Assembly (NCBI RefSeq): GCF_000150275.1
Contig: NW_002060946.1
Location: 6,925,855 to 6,989,854, forward strand
DNA length: 64,000 nt
Direction: 5' to 3'
Source: Trichoplax adhaerens
Taxonomy: Eukaryota; Placozoa; Uniplacotomia; Trichoplacea; Trichoplacidae
Shown here: positions 27,931-39,039 of the stretch, piece after piece
Layout: each line of letters begins with the position of its first letter
Position numbering within the stretch: the first letter of the stretch is position 1
Notes under the pieces: model-generated
Told to the model about the DNA's origin: nothing
Seen by the model: the letters and a program-made list of their open reading frames with translations, nothing else
The model's database searches: none
Translations under genes and position numbers: made by a program

Positions 27931-28499
27931 CAAACGCTGTCATGGCGATCATGGAGGCTTATACAATTTCAATTTTCCTATCCATTAATATTAAATCATT
28001 CAGAATTGTATTTCCATCATTCTATCCAATTCTCCCTTGTCATGTGGCCGGAAGATTTTAATTTTTTTATGAATGGGACAGTATCCTATTTTAATATATA
28101 CTGTAGATATGTTAAAATAGCGTTATGATCATTCGCTTGATTTCTATCTTGGAATACCACAAGATGACAACCATCTTCTACTTGCCATGAACTAATAAAC
28201 TACTTCAAAGGAGTACCAATGGAGGATAACATGGCTACTCTATTTCTTCTTAGCCGTTGAATACAAAGATTTCCATTTTAATTTCCTTCTTGACCAGTAG
28301 ATTACTACGGTTAAATAGACATTTCTATCAACAATATATTGTCCATCAACATCCATGGACTACCACAAAGTCTGTTTCCAGTAGTTTACATTTCATTTCT
28401 ACTTAGCAAAAAGAAGTGATTGAAAGATTCAATTTTCATTCCCTGTAGTTGATCTTTGCCATGAAAGGGTGGCTAAGGCAAAGTAGCCGAACCATCAAT

Positions 28500-28880
28500 A
28501 TTATTCATCATCCTGTTGAATTTCTACCTTGGATGGAGCGATTGAAAATATTATTTTCAAGATAAGTTTAGCAACCTTCTCATGGATGATTCTTTGGCAT
28601 TTCTACCTTGGATGGATTGATCGAAAAGAATATTTTCAATCGGGACAAGATTGTCGTAGAAACCTTCTCATGGATGATACTGTTGTATTTTTACTGTGGA
28701 TGCTGAGTCATTGAAAATGGTATTCTCAATGAGGACAAGATGGAAACTTTCCTATCGGTGAATCTATTGACGAGTATTTCTACCTAGGATTGAAAATGTA
28801 CTTGACAACAAAGTAGAAACCTTCTCATTAATAATCCTGTTGTATTTCTACCTTGGATTGGACGATAGCAAATCTTTTCT
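28500..28880. repeat. Degenerate tandem repeat, ~75-110-bp units
   Basis: The repeated theme is 'ctaccttggatgga', a segment around 'gattgaaaatattattttca', and 'gaaaccttctcatggatgat'. About four to five copies are seen, with indels. Confidence 0.7.
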
Positions 28881-29039
28881 TGGACCCATCAAATGCTGGA
28901 AAAAAGTAAAAATAGGCGAAAAAAATGGCCGTATCGAAGGTAACTCAAGTATCATCATCCTATCGATTTCTACTGGATGATAGATTGCAGCTACAAATCA
29001 TCGTCATCGCCCATCTACAGAACAAGTAGTGCAATATAC

Positions 29040-30070
29040 TAGTGGCAAAGTTGAATATCATGATCTATTTCTATCAAGGGAAGAATAACAACTTTGAAAT
29101 TATTTTCTTTGCCGTCACGATAGGGACCAAAGCGATCAAATAGGCTAGTGACAAAGTACAATATCATGATGATATCCATTTCTATCCATAGATTATTATT
29201 GGAAGATGGAAATGTTTTGGCTATTGATCCTTTGAAGGGTCTAGTGATGCCAAATTTACAATATCTTTTTACAAAGTCCAATGATTGACTAAAAGTATTT
29301 TCATCGTCATGTCTCTATCTGTCCTACAAGATGGAAATATTTTGGCTGTTGATGCACAACCTTCTCTTAGGAGTCTAGTGATGTCTAATGGCGGTAAGTT
29401 AGTTTATGACTAAACGTATAATCATTTTTGGCCTACGGTTGGAAATTTTCTGTTGGTTATAGACCTCGAACATCCTTTTGGCAAGGGATGTGAAATGGCA
29501 GTGACAAAGTTGATGAATAAAAGAATGATCATCATGTCCTTGTCTATCCTTAGACTATCATCAGCAACTTTCTTTTGGTGATCGAGAAAGCCACCACATT
29601 CTTTTCGCCAGGGATGTAAAATAGCAGTGACCAAATTGATAAATAAAAGTCGGATTATTCTTAGACTACGATTGGAAACTTTCTTCTGGTTACAGACCTA
29701 CAGAATCCTTTTGGCAAGTGATGTCAAATGGCAGTAACAAAGTTCATGAAGAAAGGCATCATGTCCCTCTCTACCCTTAGACGGCCATTAGCAATTTTCT
29801 TCTGCTTCTAAACTGACAACATCCTTTTAGCAAGTGATGTAAAATGGCAGCAACTAAGTTGATGAATACAGGTATGATCATGGTGTCCCTATCTACCCTT
29901 AGACTATTGTTGGGAAATTTTCTTCTAGTTATAAACCCCAATATGCTTTTAATAAGTGGTGTAAAATGGTAGTAACCACATTAATGAATAAAGAATGATC
30001 ATACGACTATCTAGCCGTAGACTGTTATTGGAAATTTTCTTCTGGTGTTCAACCTCTACGATAGTGATCG
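29040..30070. repeat. ~110-125-bp degenerate tandem repeat, about 8-9 copies
   Basis: Units contain 'gactattattggaaatttt'-like, 'cttctggttatagacct', 'catccttttggcaagtgatg', 'aaatggcagtaacaaagttg' and 'atgatcatcatgtccctatc' segments in a fixed order. Copies differ at many positions. Confidence 0.8.
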
Positions 30071-30999
30071 TGATTGGCATTTTTGAGGATGGAAAAAATT
30101 GAAAGACGATGTTAAACTCTCCTCATCGCATGTACTGATAGTTTACAAAATCAATTGAAAAGGATAACTAAGAAAGGAAATGGGGGGTTGCTTATTCAAA
30201 TGGTAAAACAAACTTCGATGGAAAACAGACTCAAGCTCGTTTAAAAATTGACATATGCCCATATTGGATCTGGTTCGACTTACTGCTCGACGATAGAGAC
30301 GATCATCTACATCCTCCATGGTAGGCCAATTGAATTCCCATCGAGTTGAATGATGATCAGATTAGCATCCAATTTACAAGACTTTCATGGTAAGTATATG
30401 ACTAAACTACAAGATAATTATTCTTGCTTGATGGTATCCATGATGAAAGAGGTATTAGTTATCCTTATGTAGTTTGCTGATGGTACAATAATGAGTAAAA
30501 AGACTTTGTAAACGTCGAGTCAAACAATTTCAATAATGTTTCTTCCTTTTACTCTGGCTCCAACGACATGGATAGATTACTTGTCACCTTCTACAAGAAA
30601 GTAAGACAGATTCAACAGAGATTGCCCATTGGGTCAAGGATATAAATAGTCAAATCATGGCCTAATTCTATTCTCCTTTTCTTCTATTTATTTGTCTATT
30701 AAAAATTAAATTGACTGCAATGATCATCATTGGCTAACCAATTGATTGCTAGGACAATAACATTTATTTTCCATTAATTTCCATGTAGTGGAAAAAGTAG
30801 TTGAACAACAGTACTACCCCATGTGGAAAATAGCCTTTACAATGTTGATTGATAGTATTGCAAGAGAATATGTTCAACATCATGTAAATGGCTTGAATCT
30901 TGGTTTATTTGGACTTGGAGCAAGTTGTTGTTTACGTACTCATTCCAACCATTTGTCTAATCGAGGGTAGAATTAACTGCTATAATGAAAATTAGACTC

Positions 31000-32240
31000 A
31001 ACATCGACTATAACGGATTCTAATCCTCTTAAGTTATTATCATGAAGTTGCAAATTGATTCGTCTAATACGTACAACATAGAATTGAAGGCGATCATGTA
31101 ATTAAGCTTAACGATTACTACAACAGTTTCTATCTTTTGATGCAATCTATCCATCCATTCCTCAATGGACGAACTCTGTCTCGTAGTTATTTATTCATTT
31201 GATCCAGGATTGTTCATTGATGATCATCATCATCATCAAGTTGCAATCCATTCGTCCAATAGAGGATAGAAATCCATGCAATGATGAAATGAAGCTATTA
31301 ACGTCTACTACAACAGTTTCTACCTTTTAATTCTATCCATCACTCTGCGCTGTCTAGCTATCTTTTACTCATTTGATTTATGATTATTCGTTCAATATTA
31401 TTCATTTTATGCATAGAATTCAATGCCATGATCAAAGTGGGTTTACAGTCTACTACAACCTTTTCTACCATTTTATTTTATCCATCATCTACTCTGTCTA
31501 GTTGTCTTTTACTCATTGGATCCATGCGTTGAATATCGTTCATTTTATTTTAGGAGTTATCATTCCATTGGTGCAATAGAGCATGGCGATGATGAAATTG
31601 AGCTCGACCTACGACCACAGTTTCGACCATTTTATTCGATCAGATGATTTATCAATCCATTTATCCAATAGAGGATAGAACTGTATGCGATATTGAAATT
31701 AGTCTCAACGCCTACTACAACAGTTTGTGTGATTTTTTTTTCTATCTTATGATTCATCAATCCTATGTCTAATAGAGGATAGAATTCTATGCGTAGATGA
31801 AATTGGGCTCCAGGCCTACTACTGCAATAGCTTCTATCCTTTATTCTATCCATTATCCATCTTCCAATAGATTTACTCTATCTTTACTGTACAACTCGCT
31901 CAATTTAATGAATCGCAAATTGAATGATCCTCTATCGAAATAAATCTACAATTACCAATATCCAATCTATCTATAGATTATCTACGCGTATATAGTATGA
32001 GTCTTGTAGCTTATAGTCATGAAGATCAAAGTGAGTGAGTCCTAAAATAACATCGTCTATTCTCTCTCATGAGTTGCCTTTTACCCATTTGATCCATGCC
32101 TGTTTATTGAACATCATCAAGTTATACGTCTAAATTAAGTTGTCTAATAGAGGATAGATTTGATGGCGATAATGAAATTGGGCTCAAAGCTTTGTACAAC
32201 TGCTTTTACTTTTTATACAATCCATCCTTCATTCTCTCAT
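31000..32240. repeat. ~100-200-bp degenerate tandem repeat
   Basis: Units share 'ctactacaacagtttctacc', 'ttattctatccatcatc', 'gtccaatagaggatagaatt' and 'gcgatgatgaaattgggctc'. About six copies are seen, the last ones (32030-32240) more separated. A 73-codon minus frame at 31632-31853 is part of the repeat. Confidence 0.7.
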
Positions 32241-32699
32241 GTTCTTTATCTACTATTCGCTAAATTGAATGAATCGGAAATTCAATTATCCTCTATGGAA
32301 ATGAATCTACAACTATGAATATCCAATTTATCTACAGATACATTACGAATCTTGTTGGTCATGGTTATGCAGATCAAAGTTCATTAGATGATCTAATTTG
32401 GGCCTGAACAACATCATTAGGAAACAAATTGATAAACCCACCGCAAGCGATAATTTGCAAGTGATTCACGCTTGAAATAAACCCCAATCTCTATTTCAAG
32501 ATGGCTATCCCAATGGTCGATGAAATACATAGAAATACGTCGATTATATTTCTTGCGATTGGTGTTCCTTTAACCCTTGATAAATATATTGAGAAGATTA
32601 CTCTGCTTGATTTACAAGGATATACTATCAATTGAAGCGAGTCTTCACGCAGAAATAGCAATCACTAGTTTCAATTGAAATAGATAGTCGAATGATCGA

Positions 32700-33570
32700 T
32701 CTAGCGATCAGTTACTGTACTTTCCATTTTAATACAAGTGGATTTAGGGGCCTGCACGCTAGCTTATGAAATGTGAACAAATCAATGGGCTGCAATTGCA
32801 ATTGAAATGGATGTAGGCAAAGGGATCTCTACGCTAATTTGTCGATCAATCACTCGCCATTTTATTGTACTGTATATTCATGTAAAAGTCTCGTAGATGT
32901 CGGAATATAGCCTCTATTGTAGCTTATAGAACAATTTACTCACCCTCTTAATGTAAATTAATATAAAGATATCATGGCTGTAGGAATATGGGGCTCTATC
33001 GTAGCTAATAGGTCAAACCCCTAGCATTTTAATGCACAGTAAATTAATGTAGAAATATGTGCCTCTACACTAGCTTATAGACTAATTACCTGCTACTTAA
33101 TGAATAATGTTTATTGACTTAGAAATATCGTGGATGTAGGAATAGGGGCCTCTGTCTTAGCTTATGGATCAATCGCCCGCTATTTTAATATAATATAGAT
33201 TAATGAAGAAATATCGTGAATGTAGGAATAGAGGAATTTATCTTCGCTTTACGTGTATAGATCAATGACTCACTATTTTAAATGTAAATTAATATAGAAA
33301 TATCGTGGATGTAGGAATAGCGGTCTCTACACTGGATTATGGATCAATTATCCACCATTTTAATGTACTGCATCTTGACGTGGAAATAGGCGCCTCTATC
33401 CTAGCTTAGCGATCAATCATCCACCATTTGAATGTATATTGATGGAGAAATCTGGTGGATGTAGGACTATGGGCCTCCATCCTAACTGATGGATCAATCG
33501 CTCACCATTTTAATGTAGAAATCTTGTAAATAGAGCAATAGGGGCCTCTACGCTAGCTTACGGCTCTCCA
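32700..33570. repeat. ~75-95-bp degenerate tandem repeat, about 9-10 copies
   Basis: The unit is built of 'aatatcgtggatgtaggaat', 'aggggcctctaccctagctt', 'atggatcaatcgcccaccat' and 'tttaatgtaaattaatgtag'. Copies vary by indels, and the array decays at both edges. Confidence 0.8.
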
Positions 33571-35159
33571 CAAGATGCTATCCTTAAAAGAAAACCATTG
33601 TGCTTCGATCTATTCCATTTATGGTGATATTTTACAAGCATAAGCGATGATTTCTATCCTACGAGTAAGTCCAAAGGATGGGTGCTGCTATGTCTACCTT
33701 GCCTGTATGGCCATAATCATGGAGAGTTTATACGAGTCTAGTTGTAAGCCTACAGTAAGCATGAGATAGATTCAAGGTTTAAACTATCTCCTCATCATGA
33801 TCCATTGCTTCTGTTATAGTTCTTGCAGTATGAATGTTTATTTTTTACATGTTTGAAAACGCTATTGACGAGCAAGAGTTAATTAATTTACTTTCAATCG
33901 ATGATGACAGCTTGAATAGACTTATTCTATAGTAGATCTTGATCTCTATTCTGTTTCAACGCTTCTGTTGGATTAAGCATATTATGGATCGATTGATTTT
34001 GATGTTGATCAATTAGAATTTATCTAGCCTCGATGGAGTTTAATGTTCATCAATTTGAGTTTTATCTAGCCAACTGCCACACTTTTAAGAGTGAAAAAAG
34101 GGCGTTCCATAGTATGGTGGAAAACAACCGGAAAGGCAACGTGAGATGGAAAAATATTGTTGCATTCAAATATCAATAATATTCCACTAGGGTGTCTTAC
34201 AATAACAAATTAACAAAGCCAATCCCCAATTAAAATGTATCCAAACTGATTGACAAAAGCAATTATCTACCACCAATTTGTCCAGTAATAGATTCCACAA
34301 CACAAGCCATGATAGACATGATCAAGGCAATGATGGATCAAGATGCTAATGCCATATCCATCCTGTATTTTGAATATCATTCCCATAAAGCCCGTTCAAA
34401 AATTGTCAAGCTTTCCTGTCCAATTCTTCTACTTTTATAATTGTTTTTGGCTTACAGAGGTATATCCAAGCTACAATCGCAATTATTTTGCCATCCATAT
34501 CATGTACGTGTATAATACAATTATAATAAGTTCATAAAATAAATTTCAATGACTGGGGGATAACATTCTTTACAACTAGATAGCAGATGATGGCGAAATA
34601 TTATCTGGTTTATTTCCATTTCAAGTCTAGCTTAGCTCGATCATATCCAATTAGAAATTCATCTCCATCTCTTGACATGAGTTTATAAGTTGCTTATAGC
34701 AAGAGAAATTTGCCTCCGTAACGTTAGAAATACGCGTAGGTAATATTGGAAATGCAATAATTGAGAGAATTATTGCTAACTATTTCTCCAAATAAGATCG
34801 ATCTTGAATAAAGTAAGGATGCTTTGTAAAGGAAATATCATTATTGGGATATGGGATTGCATCTTGGTTGTTATTGAAGTTATGGCTAAGACCATGCTCA
34901 TGTTACTATGCATTAATAAAATCATCGATCGAAGCCATTATTAGATCGTCGTCTTTCCCAGTCTTGTTGCAGTAAAAATGTTATTTCCCATTTTTGGGAT
35001 AGAAGGATGGAATAGGGATTGTATCGCTATACAACAGTAGCATGGCGAAAGTACTGTAAGTTAGGTTAAATCGTAGGAAAAGGAAGTCAAATTCTTCCTG
35101 CCGTATTTTTCAATTTTCGATGAATCTACTGTAAATCTGAGTTGGAGACGATGCCATCA

Positions 35160-35465
35160 TTCAATTTCGATCAGTCTAATTCTGCGTTGGATACAATCGG
35201 ATCGTTTAATTTTGATGAATTTAATTCTGTGTTGGATACAATCGGATCGTTCAATTTTGATGAATTTAATTCTGTGTTGGATACAATGTGATCTAATTCC
35301 ATGTTGGGTTCAATCTCATCGCTCCATTTCGATGAATCGAATTCTGAGTCAGATACAAAGTGATCTTTCTACTTGGATGCATTTCATTCTGCGTTGGATA
35401 CAATCTTATGATTCTATTTCGGTGAATCGAATCAATGTGGATACAATCTGATCGTTCTGTTTCCA
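35160..35465. repeat. 45-bp tandem repeat, about 7 copies
   Basis: The unit is of the form 'tcaattttgatgaatttaat' + 'tctgtgttggatacaat' + 'cggatcgt'. The first three copies are nearly identical at 45 bp; later copies diverge. Since 45 is a multiple of three, a 79-codon plus-strand frame (35212-35451) runs through it with a 15-residue periodicity. Nothing else suggests it is translated. Confidence 0.85.
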
Positions 35466-35525
35466 TCAAATCGAAATCGAAGTACAGTATATACGTATAG
35501 ATATGATATCATACAACTTTTCTCG

Positions 35526-35550
35526 TTTCCTCCCTCTCCCCCCACCCCCC
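35526..35550. other. Homopyrimidine tract with long C runs (G-rich on minus strand)
   Basis: A C-rich tract with two C6 runs separated by one A, followed by A6. The minus strand has G6-T-G6-AGA-G3-AGG, which could form a G-quadruplex or a triplex. It is striking because the surrounding DNA is strongly AT-rich. Confidence 0.7.
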
Positions 35551-36489
35551 AAAAAATGACGATTGCTGCGTTCAATCTTGCCATCAAACAATTTTATTCA
35601 GTAAATAAAGATCCATATTACAATTTCATAGTAATAGTGAGTAGCCTATCGCATAATCGATTGATTAACCTGGCTAGATAATTGTTTGACGGATAATCAT
35701 CTTAATTAGGTAGGAAAAAGATGAGCTTCATGGCAAGATTACTCTAGATAAAACAGTGATCTATCCAAGAACTTTATGCTTCCATCATTGAATCGTTGAT
35801 AGTCCAGATGGCTAGTAAGACGTCGATTTGAAAAAAAGATTTTGACCGATTTACGTTTTCACAACGGTGTTACTACCCTACTAGGATCAAGTTAAGCAAA
35901 CTTATGCTAGTGTAGTTTTAATTAATGAACGCGTATTCCTTTCTGGTGGTAATTCAAGGTGAAATAATCTCACCTTCGAAAGCCTGAAAGGACGCCTTTT
36001 TAGTCTAATAATGAACACTTGTATCATCTACAATCACTTTGCAAAAGCTAGAAAGGGAAAAATCGATCAAAGGCAGTAAAAACAATTCAATTGATGCCGT
36101 TTACAAGAAAAATAAAACTTGGAAAAAATGAAACTGCTTCTGAAGAGTTCTCAATCAGCTAAAATAAACATCTTATCCATGCCGCTGTTGGAAAGCTAAT
36201 TGGTATCTTACTCCGCCCGTTGATCATATAAGCTATCTGTCTACATGAAATTAATAGACAGTTGACGATCACTCATTCGGATGAGACAGGAGGAAAGCAA
36301 ATAGAAAATGAGAACATAATCCAATTTATGTGAGAAGTAAATATATAAGAATATTTAATGAAAGAGAATATCATTGCTGAAAAATAACATTAACATTTAT
36401 AGATTCGAGTAAGCGAAAGCATGATTCCATGGTGCTGATAGTTTGGATACTTTATCGTGCAGTTCTTGGAAAGGAAATGGCGATGAAAA

Positions 36490-37470
36490 ATCAACTTAAT
36501 TTGGGGTCAAGAGGACAAAAGGATGGACGATGATAAGTCGGATCACGAATCATGACTATCATTCCTTTTTACTGCTGTGTGGAGGTGCGTCCATATTGGT
36601 AGCATATTTTTTTCTATCCTAAATAATCATGCTTATGTTGTTGGATGACACTGTGCGCGTGCCATAACAATCCAATCTCACGATTCTTTCTGACTCAATA
36701 ATGACAGGTTAGGATAGGGGAACAAAATCAAATCGATGATGATCAAAAGTTCAAGGATGAATTGAATGCTATCCAATCCTAGATTTGTTTCTACAGTCAT
36801 TGCCTTCATCTGGATAGCGTTTTTTTATGTTCCAAATTGTGTTTATCTTCATCTCCTCTTGGTGCCACATGATGATGGATCAACGGCATATTTTTAAGCT
36901 TATCATTGAAATGATGATGACGATGAGTCACTGGGTAGGGTAGGAAATAAAGATGAATCATTTCCTGGATGATGGCAAGAGAAAAAAGGATAGTAAGCCA
37001 AATGGGGAATCATGACTGATTGGCTGTCCCTCCCTCCCTCTTTTACTTGTTAGCAAAGTCTATTTCATGTTGATAGTGCATTACTGGTAGAAGAAATGAA
37101 ATGTTGACATTGATTTATTACACTGTCGTCTCATGATGATGAATTGATCAACGACATATTTTAAGCTTGTTCATAAAATAATGATGACAACGGATTAAGA
37201 AGGAAATAGTCGTAGAGATAATAATAATAAAAAAAAAATGAGATGATGATAAGCAGAATGGGAATCGTTGTTATCCGCTGTTGTACTCCGTTGTAGAATT
37301 CATTTGAAAGGCCTGATCTATCGATCGGCTATTATGCAAAATCGTGCTGATATGAATATTTTCTTGTGGTTGTAAAATGGAATGGTCACTTTTGACGGAA
37401 AAACTGTAGTGATGATAATCATGACTGATTGGGATCGAAATGGAGATTGGCAAGATAAAACAATGAATGA
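36490..37470. repeat. ~230-250-bp degenerate repeat, about 4 copies
   Basis: Shared pieces include 'gatgataagtcggatcacg', 'aatcatgactatcattcc' / 'aatcatgactgattgg', 'gatgatggatcaacggcata' / 'gatgaattgatcaacgacat' and 'tttttaagctt'. The copies also hold GATGATGA-type short repeats. A 120-codon minus frame at 37271-37633 crosses this stretch and is probably fortuitous. Confidence 0.6.
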
Positions 37471-37813
37471 TGTTAAGAAGAAAAAAAAAGCAAGGATAAA
37501 GGATGGAAAATGCAATCCAATACATCATTGCCATCTGATCCGAGTAGAGTACTGTTTGGATTAGGGTGGAAATAGAATTGGGAAAAATGATAGCAAGAAA
37601 AGAAGAAATGATGGCAAGTTTCATGCAATGCATGATTGCAATCGGCTGGTACTACGAGTAGGATTGAAATGTTGTATTTTCCAATGCAATGATAAACTCA
37701 AAGCAGCCAGTGATACAATCATGTTGAAACGAGGCCAAATTGTGTGCATCAAGATACAGAAAGATGATTTGATGAAAAATCAGTATGATGATGGATTGCT
37801 ATGGTAGACTTAC

Positions 37814-38166
37814 TTCACGTTGCGAAGTGGCTTCGTGTTTTTTCTTGCGTTGCTTCTGTTTGGATGTTGAGCGTGCATTATTGGATGATGATGGATTGGT
37901 TGGATTAGCAGTAGCGGCAGCAGCAGCAGGCGTAGTAGCCATATTGGCTCCTCCACTAGGATGATCATGAAGGGATGCTGTTGGAAGGAATGACGACTGC
38001 TGATGATTTGAATATTCTTGTTGTTGCCATCGATGATTACTCATATTATTATGTTGATGATGACGATGATTACTCTGCAACATCATCGAGTGGATATCCA
38101 CTGGTGCTTGTACACCAAGCAATGGACAACGGTGGTAGCCGGTCAATGGTGCCTTTAAGAGAGCAC
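37814..38166 (-). CDS. Possible exon of an unidentified His/Gln/Ala-rich protein
   Basis: A minus-strand frame of about 117 codons ends at a consensus donor (GAA|GTAAGT, just below 37814). The predicted peptide has the compositional bias of a disordered regulatory protein: 'SNHRHHQHNNMSNHRWQQQ', an Ala run 'TTPAAAAATANPTNPSSSNN' and a basic end 'KQKQRKKKHE'. It could begin at an acceptor near 38167 or at the internal Met-Met pair. I do not recognise a family, and no partner exon is convincing downstream, where DNA is repetitive. The upstream GC-rich island could be its promoter. It may equally be chance coding potential in CAG/CAT-rich DNA. Confidence 0.33.
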
Positions 38167-38329
38167 TGGATCGCTTAATAAAGACTTAAATTCAAGCAAG
38201 ATGTTGTACAACTGCTGTGGATAAAATGAGCGTTGATGAAATGGACAAATAGCAAGGCTGATCGATGCAAGCAAGCCAATAGGTAAACATTTCGTCTTGT
38301 CCTTTTTGCCTTCTTGGCCATCCACTTGT

Positions 38330-38990
38330 GGGGTAGGGCTGTCCCAGACCCACCTTGAAATGGTTAGGCTGGCCGACCCCGGTCGAGCGGGTGAGGGCTA
38401 CAGTGTACAGTGTACAGTGTACAGTGTACGGTTGACGGTCGGCAGGGAGGAATACTGTACTGTACTGTAGATGGGGGAAAATGCCTCAACTTGCTATGAC
38501 TAGTCTACCACTGGTACACTCCATTGTTGCGTATACTCTTGTATGGATTATATCACCGACTATTTTCCTTTGCAGTCGACCATGGGCACTACGCGTCCAC
38601 ACCGGTCCAAGGGGGGCAAACAAACACGTGAGCGCCGACTTGTGGGTAGAAAGTCGATGGAGCCAACAAACGACGATAGTGTGTATGGGTTGGGCAGTCA
38701 TGTTTGTGCATGAGCCAACGTCATGGTCTGCTCCGACTTGACGCCATCACTTCTGCCCGTCCAAGCGTCTGTAGTACAGGACAGTAACCCATAGTAACCC
38801 ATACCCAGAGTCGACTCCAGTGTGTCGTTGTGACACAATTGTCGACACCAACACCGCCTCCAATCATAGCGTCATCATCCAATCCATGACACTTATCACG
38901 TGACCACCGGCAACAAGGTTGACCATCGACCGGTCAACCGTGTACGCTGACTCGATTGCTCGTCCTTTCAACGGTACCAAAGTCGACTGA
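38330..38990. other. GC-rich island with short microsatellites
   Basis: This stretch is clearly more GC-rich (above half G+C by eye) than anything else between genes, and holds many CpGs and SalI/AgeI-type palindromes. It includes a 7-bp microsatellite ACAGTGT in four copies (38400-38427), a TACTG run (about 38453-38469) and a short inverted repeat 'ggttgacc'...'ggtcaacc' near 38918-38940. No exon with a known domain is seen. Its edges are sharp: the 92-bp satellite starts right after it. Confidence 0.6.
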
Positions 38991-39039
38991 CTTAATCCAT
39001 CTTCACCACACCTTCAATTTGACCAATTTCGATCTTACC

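Larger units (their letters stand above)
22592..37813. other. Long intergenic block built of minisatellite patches
   Basis: No gene could be supported over this 15 kb. The first exon of DIXDC1 must lie somewhere in it or in a short exon I missed. From about 26 kb on it is a mosaic of degenerate tandem repeats with different units (entries below). The longest open frame, 25098-25499 on the plus strand, is 133 codons, has no known motif, sits in simple-looking DNA, and overlaps an open minus frame, so I do not annotate it as a gene. Confidence 0.6.

Noticed and set aside
37271-37633. 120-codon minus-strand frame
   Set aside because: It crosses a degenerate repeat, is hydrophobic low-complexity, and has no splice link to the exon at 37814-38166.
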